Assembly: GCA_035222895.1 (NCBI GenBank)
Contig: JAVYIG010007475.1
Span: forward strand, 1-64,000
Direction: 5' to 3'
Source: Strongylocentrotus droebachiensis
Taxonomy: Eukaryota > Echinodermata > Echinoidea > Camarodonta > Strongylocentrotidae
DNA: 64,000 nt
Shown: one piece after another, positions 37,101-46,200 of the stretch
Position numbering within the stretch: the stretch's first letter is position 1
Layout of the letters: the number at the start of each line of letters is the position of its first letter
The notes under the pieces: generated by a model
The model's input: the letters and a program-made list of their open reading frames with translations, nothing else
Databases searched by the model: none
Told to the model about the DNA's origin: nothing
Translations under genes and position numbers: made by a program

Positions 37101-39516
37101 AAATGAATGAACAAGTCTAGTCATGTGAAAACAAATGAGAAAACAAATGAATAAACAATTTTCTAAGAATAATGAAAGTAATGAGTAAATGGATGTATAG
37201 ATGTATAGATAGATGGATGGATGAATGGATTGATGGAAGGAAGGATGGATCGATCGATGAATGAATTTAAAAGCTCACCATCTCTGTCTTCATCCCTGAC
37301 ATCAAGATAAAGATACTCTAGTCCATAGCCTTTCTTTGGGTCCTCCACTCCTTGTAATCTTGATAACAAGGTTGTCTTTCCCGTCTCATCTTCACCTGTT
37401 CATTATAAGGATAACACAAGAAAATTATGTGACATATTCACATTTCACAAACATACGCCCAAGATTTTTCCAACAGCATGAAACTGTTATGTTACATCTT
37501 CATACATACCTGCCAACATTTGAAAATAAGAATTAGGAATTTTTAGGCACAGTGTGCCTTCAAAAATAAGAAATCGCACTTGCAGCGGCTGTGTAACTGG
37601 CAATACACGCTAAATCTGTACCAAAAATTGATCATGCGGCCATTCAACGCACGCAATACGTGAACTCTCAAATTGTGGCACATGAAATTTAGAAAAATCA
37701 GAATATTCAAAATTTTCAGGTTCTAAAAATCCAGAAAATCAGAATATTCTGGATTATTAGGAAGGGTTGGCAGGTATGCTTCATGTAATAGAATTCTACT
37801 AGACTACTTAAATTAAAAAAGACAAACAACATACAATTTCAAACAAACAACAACACCAACAACATCACCTGCATTCAAGAATAGCAATTTGTATGATATC
37901 AGCAATTCATTATTTTAAGGGTGTGCCATCCAAATGTTCAATGTGTATTTCAGTCCAACAAATTACATAAAGCAAGAAAGTGAAGACACAACAGAGTGAC
38001 TGAAGTATGTGCAATATTCATGCTGTACTCAGTTGAATAAAACAAGCTTCACTCATTTCCCAGACTTCTTATCAAATATTCATATTACCGTATTTGCCGG
38101 CGGAAAGGCCGCAGTATTTTCGGAAGAAAAAATATCAAAAAGTTTGGGTGCGGCCTTTGCGAAACAACTAAAATTTCTGATTTTTTTTTTCTTCCTTTTT
38201 TTGTTTCCTCTACGAAAAGTCAAATTTGGGGGTGCGGCCTATGCGGCGCTGCAGCCTTATGGCTGGCAAATACGGTAGGTTTATTACATGTACTGATGTA
38301 CATGTACATACTTCATTTATTGCAATTGTAATCATGGTTTGAATTGGTGCAAGCCTGGGTAATCAAGCTTTCAAGATAACTTACATGAAAATGGAATTAT
38401 TCATTCCAAAGAATGCTTACAAAAGTTACATGTACTTTTACACATAAGAGAAGCTACATCTACAGTACATGCAACCATGATACAATGCTCAATAAAATAT
38501 CTACTAGAGCTCTGGGTCTCGAACTATTTCTTTCCATATCAACTGCAATCCTTACGTATGGAAAGCTGAATTTTCAGAATAGAAAATTTACTCTGAGTTC
38601 TACTCACAAGCACAGCCGATTTATTTATTTTTGCAACAATACCAAAATTGTAATCATTATGGTGGGTTAATTGCGGGCGGGCGGGCACGCGCCTGTGTAA
38701 AGTTATCTACCGTAATGAGGATCTGAGACATTACGGTAGATAACTTCACACAGGCGCACGCCCGCCCCCAACCCACCATCGGTATGCACTTGTAAGTTGT
38801 ATTGTGTAGCGGTTTACCCTGAAACCTGTGAAAAAGTGTATACTAATATTAATAATATCAACGTTTAGCCGAAAAATACACCAAAAATAACAAGAAAATT
38901 GACACGAAACACGTAATAAACATAACAACTTTTAACTCATGATCTTTATTTGGACATTTAATGAATCTCTACTTCATTTGTGGTATGTTTTAGTAGGGTA
39001 TCTCCACACCGGAGTTACGGGTCAAATTTTGGATAGGTTTCTGAACAAGCGCCAAACTCAGTCAAAGAATGACTGGTTTCCTAATCCTAGATTATTAATA
39101 AATCTTTTTATGCAAAAAGCCCAAGATCTGACACTCACAGAGAATTGTTTTTGTTACGATAATTAATTACAGATATTATACAATCTTGCCCTACAGGCAT
39201 TAGTATGTATTGTTAGGACATTCATTCAGTCATTTACTCTGTGTGCTCAAGCTGTCTGGGCAAAAAGAAAAATAACACTCACCCAACACCAATATGGATT
39301 TGCATGACGGCAACTTCGAGCTCGAATGCGAAGAAACTTCGCTCAATATGGACGTCCTGAAAGAACAAGAAGGAAAATAATTACAACACTGAGCTTCGTC
39401 CACGTCTTCTAAATCTCGACAGAGAACTAAACTTACCATAAATTTTGAGATTCATCGTCGTCATTCTCCTTTTCCGCTGACGATGCCTTCCCAGACTTCT
39501 CTCCAATCGGCGCCAT
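16116..39516 (-). CDS. DYNC1LI1: Cytoplasmic dynein 1 light intermediate chain, 12 exons, 482 aa
   Basis: Cargo-adaptor-binding subunit of the cytoplasmic dynein 1 motor. Coding exons, 5' to 3': 39516-39437, 39356-39283, 37395-37279, 36090-35860, 26497-26316, 25733-25640, 25144-25009, 24315-24204, 23572-23474, 19352-19245, 18294-18183, 16219-16116. They sum to 1449 nt. Every junction is in phase and GT-AG, and the stop is TAA. The start [10 protein letters not shown] is followed by QNLW. The Ras-like domain keeps the P-loop GEDETGKTT (residues 52-60). Motifs [20 protein letters not shown] and SGWDN match the family. The C-terminal adaptor helix [15 protein letters not shown] (about 422-436, with FF at 428-429) and the second helix [10 protein letters not shown] are present. 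Vertebrate proteins are about 490-525 aa. The gene probably predates the vertebrate DYNC1LI1/DYNC1LI2 split, so the symbol means the family. Confidence 0.96.
16533..17593. mobile_element. TA-flanked TIR element (1061 bp), CCGTATTTGCCGGC family, copy 1
   Basis: The terminal repeats CCGTATTTGCCGGCGTAAAG and their reverse complement lie at the two ends, each next to TA. The subterminal GGCCGCA motif is mirrored. The element sits in the last intron of the dynein gene and contains the hairpin at 17061-17292. A 188-bp copy with the same ends is at 38088-38275 in another intron of the same gene. No transposase is seen. Confidence 0.85.
17061..17292. repeat. Near-perfect 232-bp hairpin
   Basis: The arms are about 110 bp with few mismatches around a loop near 17172-17180 (GGTTACTCC). 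The left arm has TGCGTTGGATTTGTTAGCAA and the right arm has its exact reverse complement. It is nested within the element at 16533-17593. Confidence 0.9.
18385..18723 (+). pseudogene. Fragment of non-LTR retrotransposon ORF2 C-terminus
   Basis: The translation carries the typical end of a LINE reverse-transcriptase polyprotein: a basic, Arg/Gln-rich segment after HPEWRRIV, then a CxxC...HxxxxC knuckle (CSNCNRTC ... FSHSRSC) just before the stop at 18721-18723. An upstream segment reads [15 protein letters not shown] in the same frame, but a TAA near 18496 interrupts it. No reverse-transcriptase core is present, so it is a dead 3' piece inserted in a dynein intron, on the opposite strand to the gene. 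The assignment comes from motif recognition only. Confidence 0.7.
19915..20215. repeat. CT-rich low-complexity tract
   Basis: About 300 bases of pyrimidine-only sequence with an embedded run of more than 10 C. It lies in dynein intron 10-9 DNA, on the 3' side of the tandem duplication at 20471. Confidence 0.9.
20471..21134. repeat. Tandem duplication, period about 325 bp, two copies
   Basis: Copy 1 (20471-20795) and copy 2 (20796-21134) are in direct orientation and very similar. Both contain CTCTGCTATTCTTCTTCAGT and TTATCGAATCTGGCGG. The duplicated unit includes the final exon of the candidate nested gene on the minus strand. Confidence 0.92.
20609..20770 (-). pseudogene. Dead duplicate of the nested gene's last exon
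   Basis: This is the copy-1 counterpart of exon 20951-21106. It keeps the same open frame ([18 protein letters not shown] ... EHDLDI) to a TGA at 20609-20611. Relative to the other copy, five residues differ and two are inserted before the stop. Its splice acceptor has changed from TTTTTTAG to TTTTTTGG, so it probably cannot be spliced in. It lies downstream of a copy that already ends in a stop codon. Confidence 0.5.
20951..22731 (-). CDS. Candidate nested gene, 3 exons, 146 aa, function unknown
   Basis: It lies inside dynein intron 9 on the same strand. Proposed exons are 22731-22510 (74 codons from ATG), 21255-21193 (21 codons) and 21106-20951 (51 codons plus TGA). All junctions are phase 0 and GT-AG. 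The last two introns' acceptors are AATAAAG and TTTTTTAG. The first donor (GAG|GTGTTC) is weak; a GTAGGC donor 34 bases on would shift the phase. The protein starts [10 protein letters not shown], contains [15 protein letters not shown] and a [10 protein letters not shown] segment, then [14 protein letters not shown], and ends with a Cys-containing region ([13 protein letters not shown] ... HDLDILD). There is no signal peptide or membrane segment. Two CCAAT boxes precede it. I do not recognise the family. Alternatives are a transposon-derived gene or chance open frames. Confidence 0.42.
22066..22389 (+). mobile_element. tRNA-type SINE with (GAA)n tail
   Basis: A B-box-like GGTTCGACTCCC is at about 22115. 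The body follows, and the 3' end GCAAGAATCTTCA...GAAGGAGGCAGA precedes a (GAA)n tail at 22361-22388. A related 3' segment occurs inside the foldback element at about 7062-7110. The 5' limit is approximate. Confidence 0.65.
22846..22900 (-). promoter_or_regulatory. Two CCAAT boxes upstream of the candidate nested gene
   Basis: TGATTGG occurs at 22844-22850 and 22894-22900, which is CCAATCA on the minus strand. The sites lie 115-170 bases upstream of the ATG at 22731. The surrounding sequence has a local rise in CpG (CGCGCGCC at about 22811). Together these look like a small promoter for a minus-strand transcript. Confidence 0.45.
23278..23458. repeat. Dispersed 180-bp repeat, copy 1
   Basis: It shares with 28572-28752, in the same order, AAGCTTGCCTGCAT, ATTGAACTCTATGCAA, GGGGCTCTTTTGGGCATTTC and GAGCCCC. 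It immediately abuts dynein exon 9. It has no ORF or terminal repeat that I can define. Confidence 0.85.
24709..24763. mobile_element. 55-bp minimal hAT-like MITE with perfect 8-bp duplication
   Basis: It starts CAGGCGCGTACGCAGG and ends GTACGCGCCTG, with little more than a G run between. The flanks are the identical 8-mer GCTGTACA at 24701-24708 and 24764-24771. The ends match the 377-bp element at 3362. It is probably an internal deletion across the G tract. Confidence 0.88.
25985..26080 (-). mobile_element. Possible retroposon 3' end with (ATT)n tail
   Basis: On the minus strand, GTAAAGCGCATAGAG ... ATGCGCTTCATGAATATT is followed by (TTA)n. A GCGC(T)-rich end followed by ATT repeats resembles the 3' end of the SINE at 62099. 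The body was not identified. Confidence 0.3.
26602..26662 (-). repeat. Partial fossil duplicate of dynein exon 5
   Basis: GCTCTGTGTATGCTTGGAAT here matches the 5' part of exon 5 (about 26469-26488), and weaker similarity continues on both sides, including the acceptor region (CAGGGAAGA against GAGGGAAGA). Read in the exon's frame it gives VLQFQAYTE against VQQFQAYTE in the exon. Only the first dozen or so codons are duplicated, about 130 bp upstream of the true exon in transcript order. Confidence 0.75.
28572..28752. repeat. Dispersed 180-bp repeat, copy 2
   Basis: Same family and orientation as 23278-23458, again inside a dynein intron. Confidence 0.85.
29334..30049. mobile_element. TIR element (716 bp), GTGGATTCACAATC family
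   Basis: The left end GTGGATTCACAATCCACAG and the reverse-complemented right end GTGGATTCACAATCAACAG differ at one base. The subterminal sequence also mirrors (GTGCC against GCGCC). The interior repeats GGTCACTTTTGG-like units. No transposase, and no clear target-site duplication. Confidence 0.75.
30050..32082. other. Dynein intron 4 sequence, nothing recognised
   Basis: AT-rich intronic DNA. A small local duplication around CTAAATATAAAGA is at about 30113-30160, and a G run at about 31166. Confidence 0.45.
32091..33758. mobile_element. 1.67-kb hAT-like foldback element with perfect 8-bp duplication
   Basis: The left end TAGGCCTGAGTC and right end GACTCAAGCCTA form terminal repeats, flanked by the identical 8-mer ATCTATAG (32083-32090 and 33759-33766). 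Just inside, both ends carry mirrored GGGTCCCGACGG blocks. The interior is itself a long inverted repeat. For example, GAGCACAATTGGAAAGACAA (about 32747) and its reverse complement (about 33120) are both present, with arms reaching about 32440 and 33430. An 8-bp duplication supports the hAT superfamily. No transposase. Confidence 0.9.
34250..34626. repeat. 377-bp near-perfect palindrome
   Basis: The centre is at 34438 in CTCCTAACCATTAGGAG, with almost no loop. The arms match out to GTGACGTCAT on each side, so each arm carries a TGACGTCA site. It lies in dynein intron 4. It is probably a foldback transposon, but no duplication was confirmed. Confidence 0.92.
34754..34820. mobile_element. Possible solo hAT terminus
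   Basis: TAGGGCTGCGAC is a typical hAT-like end, followed by GTACCCG/CGGGTAC, which are mirrored. I found no partner end. Confidence 0.3.
36798..36960 (-). mobile_element. Possible LINE/SINE 3' end
   Basis: On the minus strand, GAATAAAGTTGACG is directly followed by (TTA)n, a common 3' end of non-LTR elements. The body is not recognisable. Confidence 0.3.
37190..37262. repeat. (GATG/GATA)n tetranucleotide repeat
   Basis: Imperfect GATGGATG/GATAGATA units, ending about 15 bases from the donor of dynein exon 3. Confidence 0.9.
38088..38275. mobile_element. TA-flanked TIR element (188 bp), CCGTATTTGCCGGC family, copy 2
   Basis: The ends CCGTATTTGCCGGCG and GGCAAATACGG are next to TA. Internal GTGCGGCCT motifs match the subterminal part of copy 1 (16533-17593). 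It is an internally deleted relative in dynein intron 2. Confidence 0.82.
38659..38779. repeat. 121-bp GC-rich hairpin
   Basis: The left arm ATGGTGGGTT ... GTTATCTACCGTAATG pairs with CATTACGGTAGATAAC ... AACCCACCAT. The loop is only about 10 bases. It lies in dynein intron 2. Confidence 0.88.
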
Positions 39517-39567
39517 GTTGGAAGAGTGTAGACGCATGCCCAATGAGAATCTAATCTACGGCGATAG

Positions 39568-39575
39568 TGACGTCA
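39568..39575. promoter_or_regulatory. Full CRE site in the dynein gene promoter
   Basis: TGACGTCA, a perfect palindromic cAMP-response element, lies 52 bases upstream of the start codon at 39516, where a housekeeping promoter would be. No TATA box is seen nearby. The role is inferred from position. Confidence 0.5.
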
Positions 39576-39856
39576 TATGACCAAGCCTATATCTAGCTCC
39601 CGCGAGCTGTCTTCGTTTATATGCTTTTTGATTGAAAGTTTGAAACACTCTTTTCAACAAAGTTATATAACAAATTTCAGCTTATATTCTAGGTAGGTTG
39701 AAATGAAATTACAAGAAGACATTAAATCATCTTAACATAATATGCCGACCCTGGGATACCCCTATTTGCCATGCTTTATGACTCAAAATATAGTATTATT
39801 TTCAAGAGAAAATACAGAAGAGGATTGATGTATGCTTCCTGGGAGAAATTTCAATT

Positions 39857-40040
39857 ATTTAAACATATTTGTGACTGACACCCAGTAAATAAGATCGATT
39901 AATCGATCTGTATTGAAAAACAAGTCAGAAAAAATCTGAAAAAAGTCCCGCTGGTTCCAAGATTTTTTCTGACTTGTTTTTCAATACAGATCGATCAATC
40001 GATCTTATTTACTGGGTGTCAGCCATAAATATGTTTAAAT
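39857..40040. repeat. 184-bp hairpin upstream of the dynein gene
   Basis: The arms at 39857-39937 and 39960-40040 are almost perfectly complementary. Examples are GACACCCAGTAAATAAGATC against GATCTTATTTACTGGGTGTC, and an inner AATCGATC motif. The loop is about 22 bases. It starts 340 bp upstream of the dynein ATG. Confidence 0.93.
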
Positions 40041-40289
40041 AAAGGATTGGTGTAGTTGTGCAGTTTTAAAGTGAAGACGTATACCCCCCCCCCCCCCCCG
40101 ATTACCCTCGGCTAGCTCCCGGATCTCTGTTGAAAATGATAGGTAATACAGATATATATTTTCTCTCTCACTGAACTTGACACAAGTGATTCTTCATTCG
40201 GAGTAGGTCCATGATTCTTCCCACCAACAGGTCATTTCTCATTTCGTTATTTCAATAATGATTACAATACTATGGTGATAAGAAAAAGA

Positions 40290-40480
40290 AGAAGAAGAAG
40301 AACGGAGATGATGATAATGATAATGATGATAGTAATAATAATAATAATGGTAATAATAATACTAATAACAATAATGATAATAATAATAATACTTATAATA
40401 ATGATAAGAATGATAATCATAATGAGAATAATAATGATAATAATAATAACAATAATAATAATAATAATTAAAATCATTAA
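40290..40480. repeat. (AAT/GAT)n microsatellite
   Basis: About 190 bases of imperfect AAT, GAT and AAC triplets. With the adjoining GGCGCC motif at about 40502, it could be the (ATT)n tail of a minus-strand retroposon. Confidence 0.9.
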
Positions 40481-41029
40481 ATAATATATGAGATATATAT
40501 AAGGCGCCGAATGCGATTTGAAATCAAGGCTCGAAAAAAGAAAAAAAAAAGAGATCACATAAAAGCATCTGCATTATAAGCAAAGAAACAAAATATTGAA
40601 AATAGCACATAGGCCTACAGAACAATAAATTATATGCCAAATTAAACAGATACGTTTTAAGATTATTTTTATACGTTGCTGAAGCAAATTTCCATATAGA
40701 GCTGGCGTTGATCATGGGAATATTATTAATGGGTTCCCAATAAAAACAGAATCTAAATGTCATCCCTTCATTATCATGGATTGTTTGCTTCAACAAATTT
40801 GTTCTTCCTTTTGATAAAAATAGGAGCTTTGGTATAGGCCTCTTGGTCCAGGAATTTCATAAGCGAATTTGTGGTCATTGTGATTTACAAACTTTTTTAA
40901 AAATAATATTGTCTGCCTCTCTATAGTATCAAAAAGATACTCTTTGGTTCTATCTAGTATCAAGATTTAGTCGAGCGAGAAACCGGTCATCATTAATCGC
41001 TATTTTCATCCCATTTGTGTCAAGGCTCT

Positions 41030-41175
41030 TCTCTCTCTCTCTCTCTCTCTCTGTTTTTCTCTCTCTCTCTCTCTCTGTTTTTCTCTGTATCTGTCTCTCT
41101 GTCTCTCTCTCTCTTCTCTCTATCTCTCTCCCTCTTTCTTCATTTCTAGGCTCTTTATTTCTTCTCTCTCTTCTC
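41030..41175. repeat. (CT)n tract
   Basis: CT dinucleotide repeats with TTTTT and GT interruptions. Confidence 0.92.
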
Positions 41176-41291
41176 TTACTATTACAGCACAGCTTACATT
41201 TATATGGATTTTCAATACTCTTATTTATCATCAGCGGCGAAGCTACAAGCAAGGCATGCACATGACGCCCCCTTATTGAGGCACTAACAAC

Positions 41292-41440
41292 TAGGGGCGG
41301 ATCCAGCCGGCGGCGAGGGTGGGGGCCCCAATTGGTGTAAAAATATTTAGCGATAAGCGTGGGGGGGGGGGGCGTAATGAAGACTTTTTTTTTTTCTTTC
41401 TTTTTTTACTCAACACCCCCCCCCCCCCAAAAAAAAAAAC

Positions 41441-41476
<36 letters not shown>

Positions 41477-41618
41477 ACAAACAAACTAACTAACTAACTA
41501 ACAAAAACAAAATTAAAAGGTAAAATTAACGTTACCATCTTTTTTAAAAACTTTTTTTTTAGCCCGTGTGGGGGCCCGCCCCCCCCCCCCCTGGCCCCGC
41601 CCCTGACAAGCGCCCCTG
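41292..41618. mobile_element. CAGGGG-type element (about 327 bp), degenerate ends
   Basis: It begins TAGGGGCGGATCCAGCCGG, like the region at 300, and contains the same AAATATTTAGCG block. The right side ends GCGCCCCTG. The flanking 8-mers CTAACAAC and AAAACAAC agree at six positions, consistent with an old 8-bp duplication. The alternative right end GCCCCTG at about 41605 gives no duplication. Confidence 0.5.
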
Positions 41619-41755
41619 AAAACAACCACCATAACAAACGAGAGAGAAGAAAAAGGTGTATGTAATCAAGAAGGGAAGCAACATGACAAGCAAATGATAA
41701 TTCATTATCAACTTCATCCCTCCCTACATGCCCCTCCTTATAATACGACCATGGA

Positions 41756-42644
41756 CAGGGGCGGCGCCACAGGGGAGCAGGGGAGCAGCCACCCCCTATC
41801 ATATTGAAAAAAGGGATGAGGAAGGGAAGGAGAAAGAGGAAAAGGAGAAGGAAAAGGAAAGGCAAAGAAGGAGAAGAAAGGAAAAGAAGGAGAAGAAAAG
41901 AAAAGGAAGGGGACGAGAAGGAGCAGGGATTTGTGATTATCACAAATGCCTGGAAGGAGGAAGGCCAGGAGAAAAAAAAAACTATGAAATGTAAATTATG
42001 ACGTAAGGGAGGGCGGGGGAGAGGGGGAAAAATAAAGATAGAGAAAATACAGAAAAAGAGAGAAAAGGCAAGCCAAATCAGGCGATCAGATTTAGACGCT
42101 TCATTAATACATTCACATTACCGGAAGTTCAGACATTGGTTTACGATGAAAAACTTTTCACCAACTGAAGAAAAAAAAAATCAAATTAATCCCTTGTATC
42201 TCCTAAATCTTATGGCTGATTGTTCAATGGAAACGAAAAATTCATCTAAAACAACCCTTCTGAAAAATATGGTGACACCCCCCCCCCCCCCCCCCCGTTC
42301 TTGATCTCGTTAGTTGAACTTAAGAATGTTTTCTTTTTAATTTGGTAAAAAGTATGCACCAAATCGAGCCATTTATGCATCAATTACAAAGAAAATCTTC
42401 AACTTTGGAGGGGGCACATCTCTCTCAGACATCCCCCTCCCCCCCCCCCCTGCGTTTTTGTTCCTGTTAGTTGAACTTAAGACTGTTTAATTTTTAATTT
42501 GACAAATAATATGCACCAAAGGGAGCCATTTATGCATCAATTTCAGAAAAATCTCCAACTTCTGATGGGGGGCACATCCTTCAGACACCCCCTGCGTGGC
42601 GCGCCCATTCGCCCCCCTAACAAAATAACCTGGTGCTGCCCCTG
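41756..42644. mobile_element. CAGGGG-type hAT-like element (889 bp)
   Basis: The left end CAGGGGCGGCGCCA and the reverse-complemented right end CAGGGGCAGCACCA match at 12 of 14 positions. The flanks ACCATGGA (41748-41755) and ATCATGTA (42645-42652) agree at six of eight. The interior has a GA-rich tract and two similar blocks of about 160 bp (about 42296-42430 and 42456-42600, each with GTTAGTTGAACTTAAGA). No transposase. Confidence 0.7.
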
Positions 42645-42664
42645 ATCATGTACATACTACGAAA

Positions 42665-42890
42665 GTCTCTTCCCCCTCCCTCTCTCCCTCTCGCTTTCTC
42701 TCTCCCTGTTCTCTATCTTTCACTCATTCTTCCTCTCTCTTGTCACATTTTACCCCTTTTCTCTCTCCTTCTTTTTCTTTTTATTAGTATCTTCCTCTCA
42801 TACTGATTACGTTTTTCTCTTTTTTTTCTCTCTCTCTCTTTCTCTCCCTCTCTCTCTCTCTCTCTTTCTCTCCCTTGTCCCATCTACCCA

Positions 42891-42927
<37 letters not shown>

Positions 42928-42993
42928 CTTCTTATATATATATATATCTTCCTCTCTTACTGAGTACGTTTTTCTCTTTTTTTCTCTCTCTAG
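42665..42993. repeat. CT-rich tract with internal duplication
   Basis: Pyrimidine-rich sequence. TATCTTCCTCTC ... GTTTTTCTC segments occur twice (about 42788 and 42946), so it grew partly by duplication of a longer unit. Confidence 0.85.
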
Positions 42994-43009
42994 ACTATTC
43001 ATATACTCT

Positions 43010-43205
43010 CAGTTGCAAATTACACTCATACATCATACCATTATTCTTGTTAAACAAGTATTGCACACTGTCAGTTGCGGTATTTTCGCAATTAGGCTTA
43101 TAGCCGCGACGGATTAAGCTTACGATATATTTGTACATTAGTATTTGTATTTACATATTTACATAATAAACCTTGAATTCAATTAAATTGAATTGAATTG
43201 GATTC
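43010..43205 (+). mobile_element. Possible non-LTR element 3' end
   Basis: AATAAACCTTGAATTCAATT is followed by repeats of TTGAA, a form typical of LINE 3' ends. No coding part is left. Confidence 0.3.
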
Positions 43206-46200
43206 AAAGGGCCCAGTGCACTTAATTCACTTGCTCATAATATCCAGTTTCTACTTTCTCACCATGCAAAGAATGACCCACTCCTCTAATATAATTATGT
43301 AACTCCATTCAATATTTGTATTTGCAAAATCTTTCCATTTCACCACACTCTCCCCTACACAGAATAACATCTGCAGTCAAGAGATCTGATTATCACGCAT
43401 TTATTATAGCTTATATACAAAGTCTAGTCGTTTGAGAAGTCAGTGTCCGTTGAAATCCGATTTGGATTTACCCCATCTACCGTCGAAGTACATTCAGCTC
43501 GTAGGAAATGGAAAGAGTGTGTGATTGGAATATTTTATTTGGTCATGTTTGAATGTACCATAATTGTAAAATATCGGGCATTGCACGACTTGAAAATAGT
43601 GGCGCTATTATAATCATGCACAAGATCTGAGGCTGGCTTTCGGGGGGGGGGGCACAGTTTTACCCTCTCATTATATTGGAGAATAATTTAAAGATTTGAG
43701 CATAGAATCCAGTTTTGCTGGTTTTGTATTTTAATTTAAATTATCATTTATTTCCAAAATCCAACATCAATTAAAACAAAGTGTAAAAAAACAGTCAATA
43801 GGCAATAAAAAACTATACCATATCAAACAAACGATTAAAAAGATAACTAAAACACGTATAGCAGTTAATGAGAAGCAATGTGAAGAAAGGGGAAATTAGA
43901 CCGTATAATGTATAATTAATTTCCACAGAGTGCATAACAAATACATGTATAAGTGGATAATTGTAAAATGGTGAACACAATGAAAACCAGGTTTATGGCA
44001 TGTTAGGATGTATACAACTGTACACCTATGTATTTAAAAAAAAAAAACTTTTATCATAACATTTAGAGATTGGTCAAACAATACATAAAACATGAAAACA
44101 TAAACAAAAACATCGAACAGTATGGTATGGTTCCACAGGATTATTTAAGAAGAGATATTTAACAAATTAAAAGTAATCAATAGGAACAAATTGAATGTTT
44201 CTTATGATGCCTCCTGAATGTATTATTAAATGAAATATTGAACTGGTTATATTTTACACTTCATTCTAAAGAACTGGACCCAAATGTCTCAGAGAGCATC
44301 TTGAATAATCACCATCATATTTCCACCGATGAAATTTGTTTGCATTTCTTGTAAAATAACTATGGATCTTAGAATTTAAAGAGAACATATTCATGAAATA
44401 TAAAGACAAAGTGTGGGTATTGAATCTATGCATAAGGGAACATATTTGTAATTTGTTTATATCGGCTTATATCTAATAACTTAAGTGTACATAATTTCTT
44501 AAGTGGGGATGAAGGTGTCATATAACTTGAATTAGTACATAATTATACGTATTGCTTTTTTCTGTAATATAATTAATTTGCGTAAGTGTGTACAATAAGT
44601 ATTTGCCCGAACAGTGTTGCAGTTAGAAATAGTGGATATAATAAACGTGTTGTAAATATTAAATAAGACAAAGGCAGGTAAAATGTTTTTCAATCGATAC
44701 ATAATTCTGACATAACGTGCAACCTTTGAGTTTAGACATAAAGAAGTAATAATGATCCTTCCAATTTTACAAAATCTATATTAATTTTGAAAATTTTCCT
44801 TTCTCTCTTGCTCTCTTTTTTTTAGGGGGGGGGGGGGGTGGGGGTCAAAATGGATTTTATAAACAAAGACGTCAAACAAATCTGTTTGGAAACTGGTGGT
44901 TGACAGTATTATTTTTTTGTTCTAAGTATTAGCAAATCATCATAACAAATTTGGAATGGTGATGAAGTCTGTTCTAGATATAAGATATTAAGCACCTCCA
45001 GTCATTTGAAATTCAACGAAATTCAAAAGTGAGTCCACTAGTTAGCGTAGTCCCAATACCCCCCCCCCCCCCCCCCTTCCTCCGAAATAAGGACGTCTTC
45101 GTAATCCTGTATCAGAGGCGTATCCAGAATTGTTATGAAGGGGGTTAACGGGATGTGATGAATGGGAAGGGGGTCATCAAAAGCGGGATAAACTACTACT
45201 TGATCTTGCAGTGTGTTAAAGGGCGTTTCTTATTTTGTTTACAACCTCCTCCATCTGCTTTCCACAACTCGAGCTATGTAGACTTACCGTCACTTCTACA
45301 AAAAGTATGATTTTCATTATTACTATTAATAAGACAGTAATGGATACAGGGCCCATTTCCCAAGCAAGAACTCGGAAGTTATTGCATTCTTCGTAAGTTC
45401 AAACATGGACAAATATTACTGGATCAAGCAAAGGTACTGATGCTTTTTTTTGTATGGCAAGAAGGAAGTAAATACCAGGTAAAAGGTAAAATTGCTGTAA
45501 TATGTTTTTTAATCAATTAACTTTTTTTATTTTAACTTTTAATTACTTCAGAGCTGTACGTACTGTAATCTGTAAATCACTTTACGCGATAGCAGAGGAC
45601 ATTTTTCACATTGATGACAGAGCCATCTATAGACAAGAGTTTGGTTAACTTTGTTTCAACATGGCATACAAGACTTATATTGTTTTGTGCCTGCCCAAAC
45701 GAAGCATTACTCGCTATAGCACACTCGCAATTTCATGCTCTCCCTCTCACTACATCCAGTTTTCTTTCTTGAAGTTATCTCCTCTTTCTACAACTCGTCA
45801 TCATCATAATCATCACCAACACCATCTTAATAAAAATACATTGAACTCCATCCGCCTTTGCCACCCATCAATCACCAATCATTATTCCTTTGCTGCCCTC
45901 ATTTTCAAAGTCATCAAATTCACCATCAATCTTATATGCATCACACTTCCCAGCGCTTTCTCACTCTACCGGGATAAATGTACAATCTCTTTCAAGGTAA
46001 GCATATCAACAGTTCACCCCTTTCATATTCATCTTGTTAATACATGAACATGTAAATGCCCAGCTTTGGTTCATTCAGGGAGGTGTTTTAACTCACATAC
46101 CCGGGTTCATTAGAGCTTCATTCTACTTCTCTGTACAATCAAATGAAGTCGTCTATCTGTAGAAGTGTTGATCATTACTGTATCACATTCACAAACATCA

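Noticed and set aside
41494..41994. Long frames on both strands around 41.5-42.0 kb
   Set aside because: They are produced by GA-rich and C/G homopolymer sequence in two CAGGGG-type elements.
45661..46047. A 128-codon plus-strand gene
   Set aside because: No domain, no promoter or splice context, and a His-rich run from CAT/CAC repeats. It is a chance frame.
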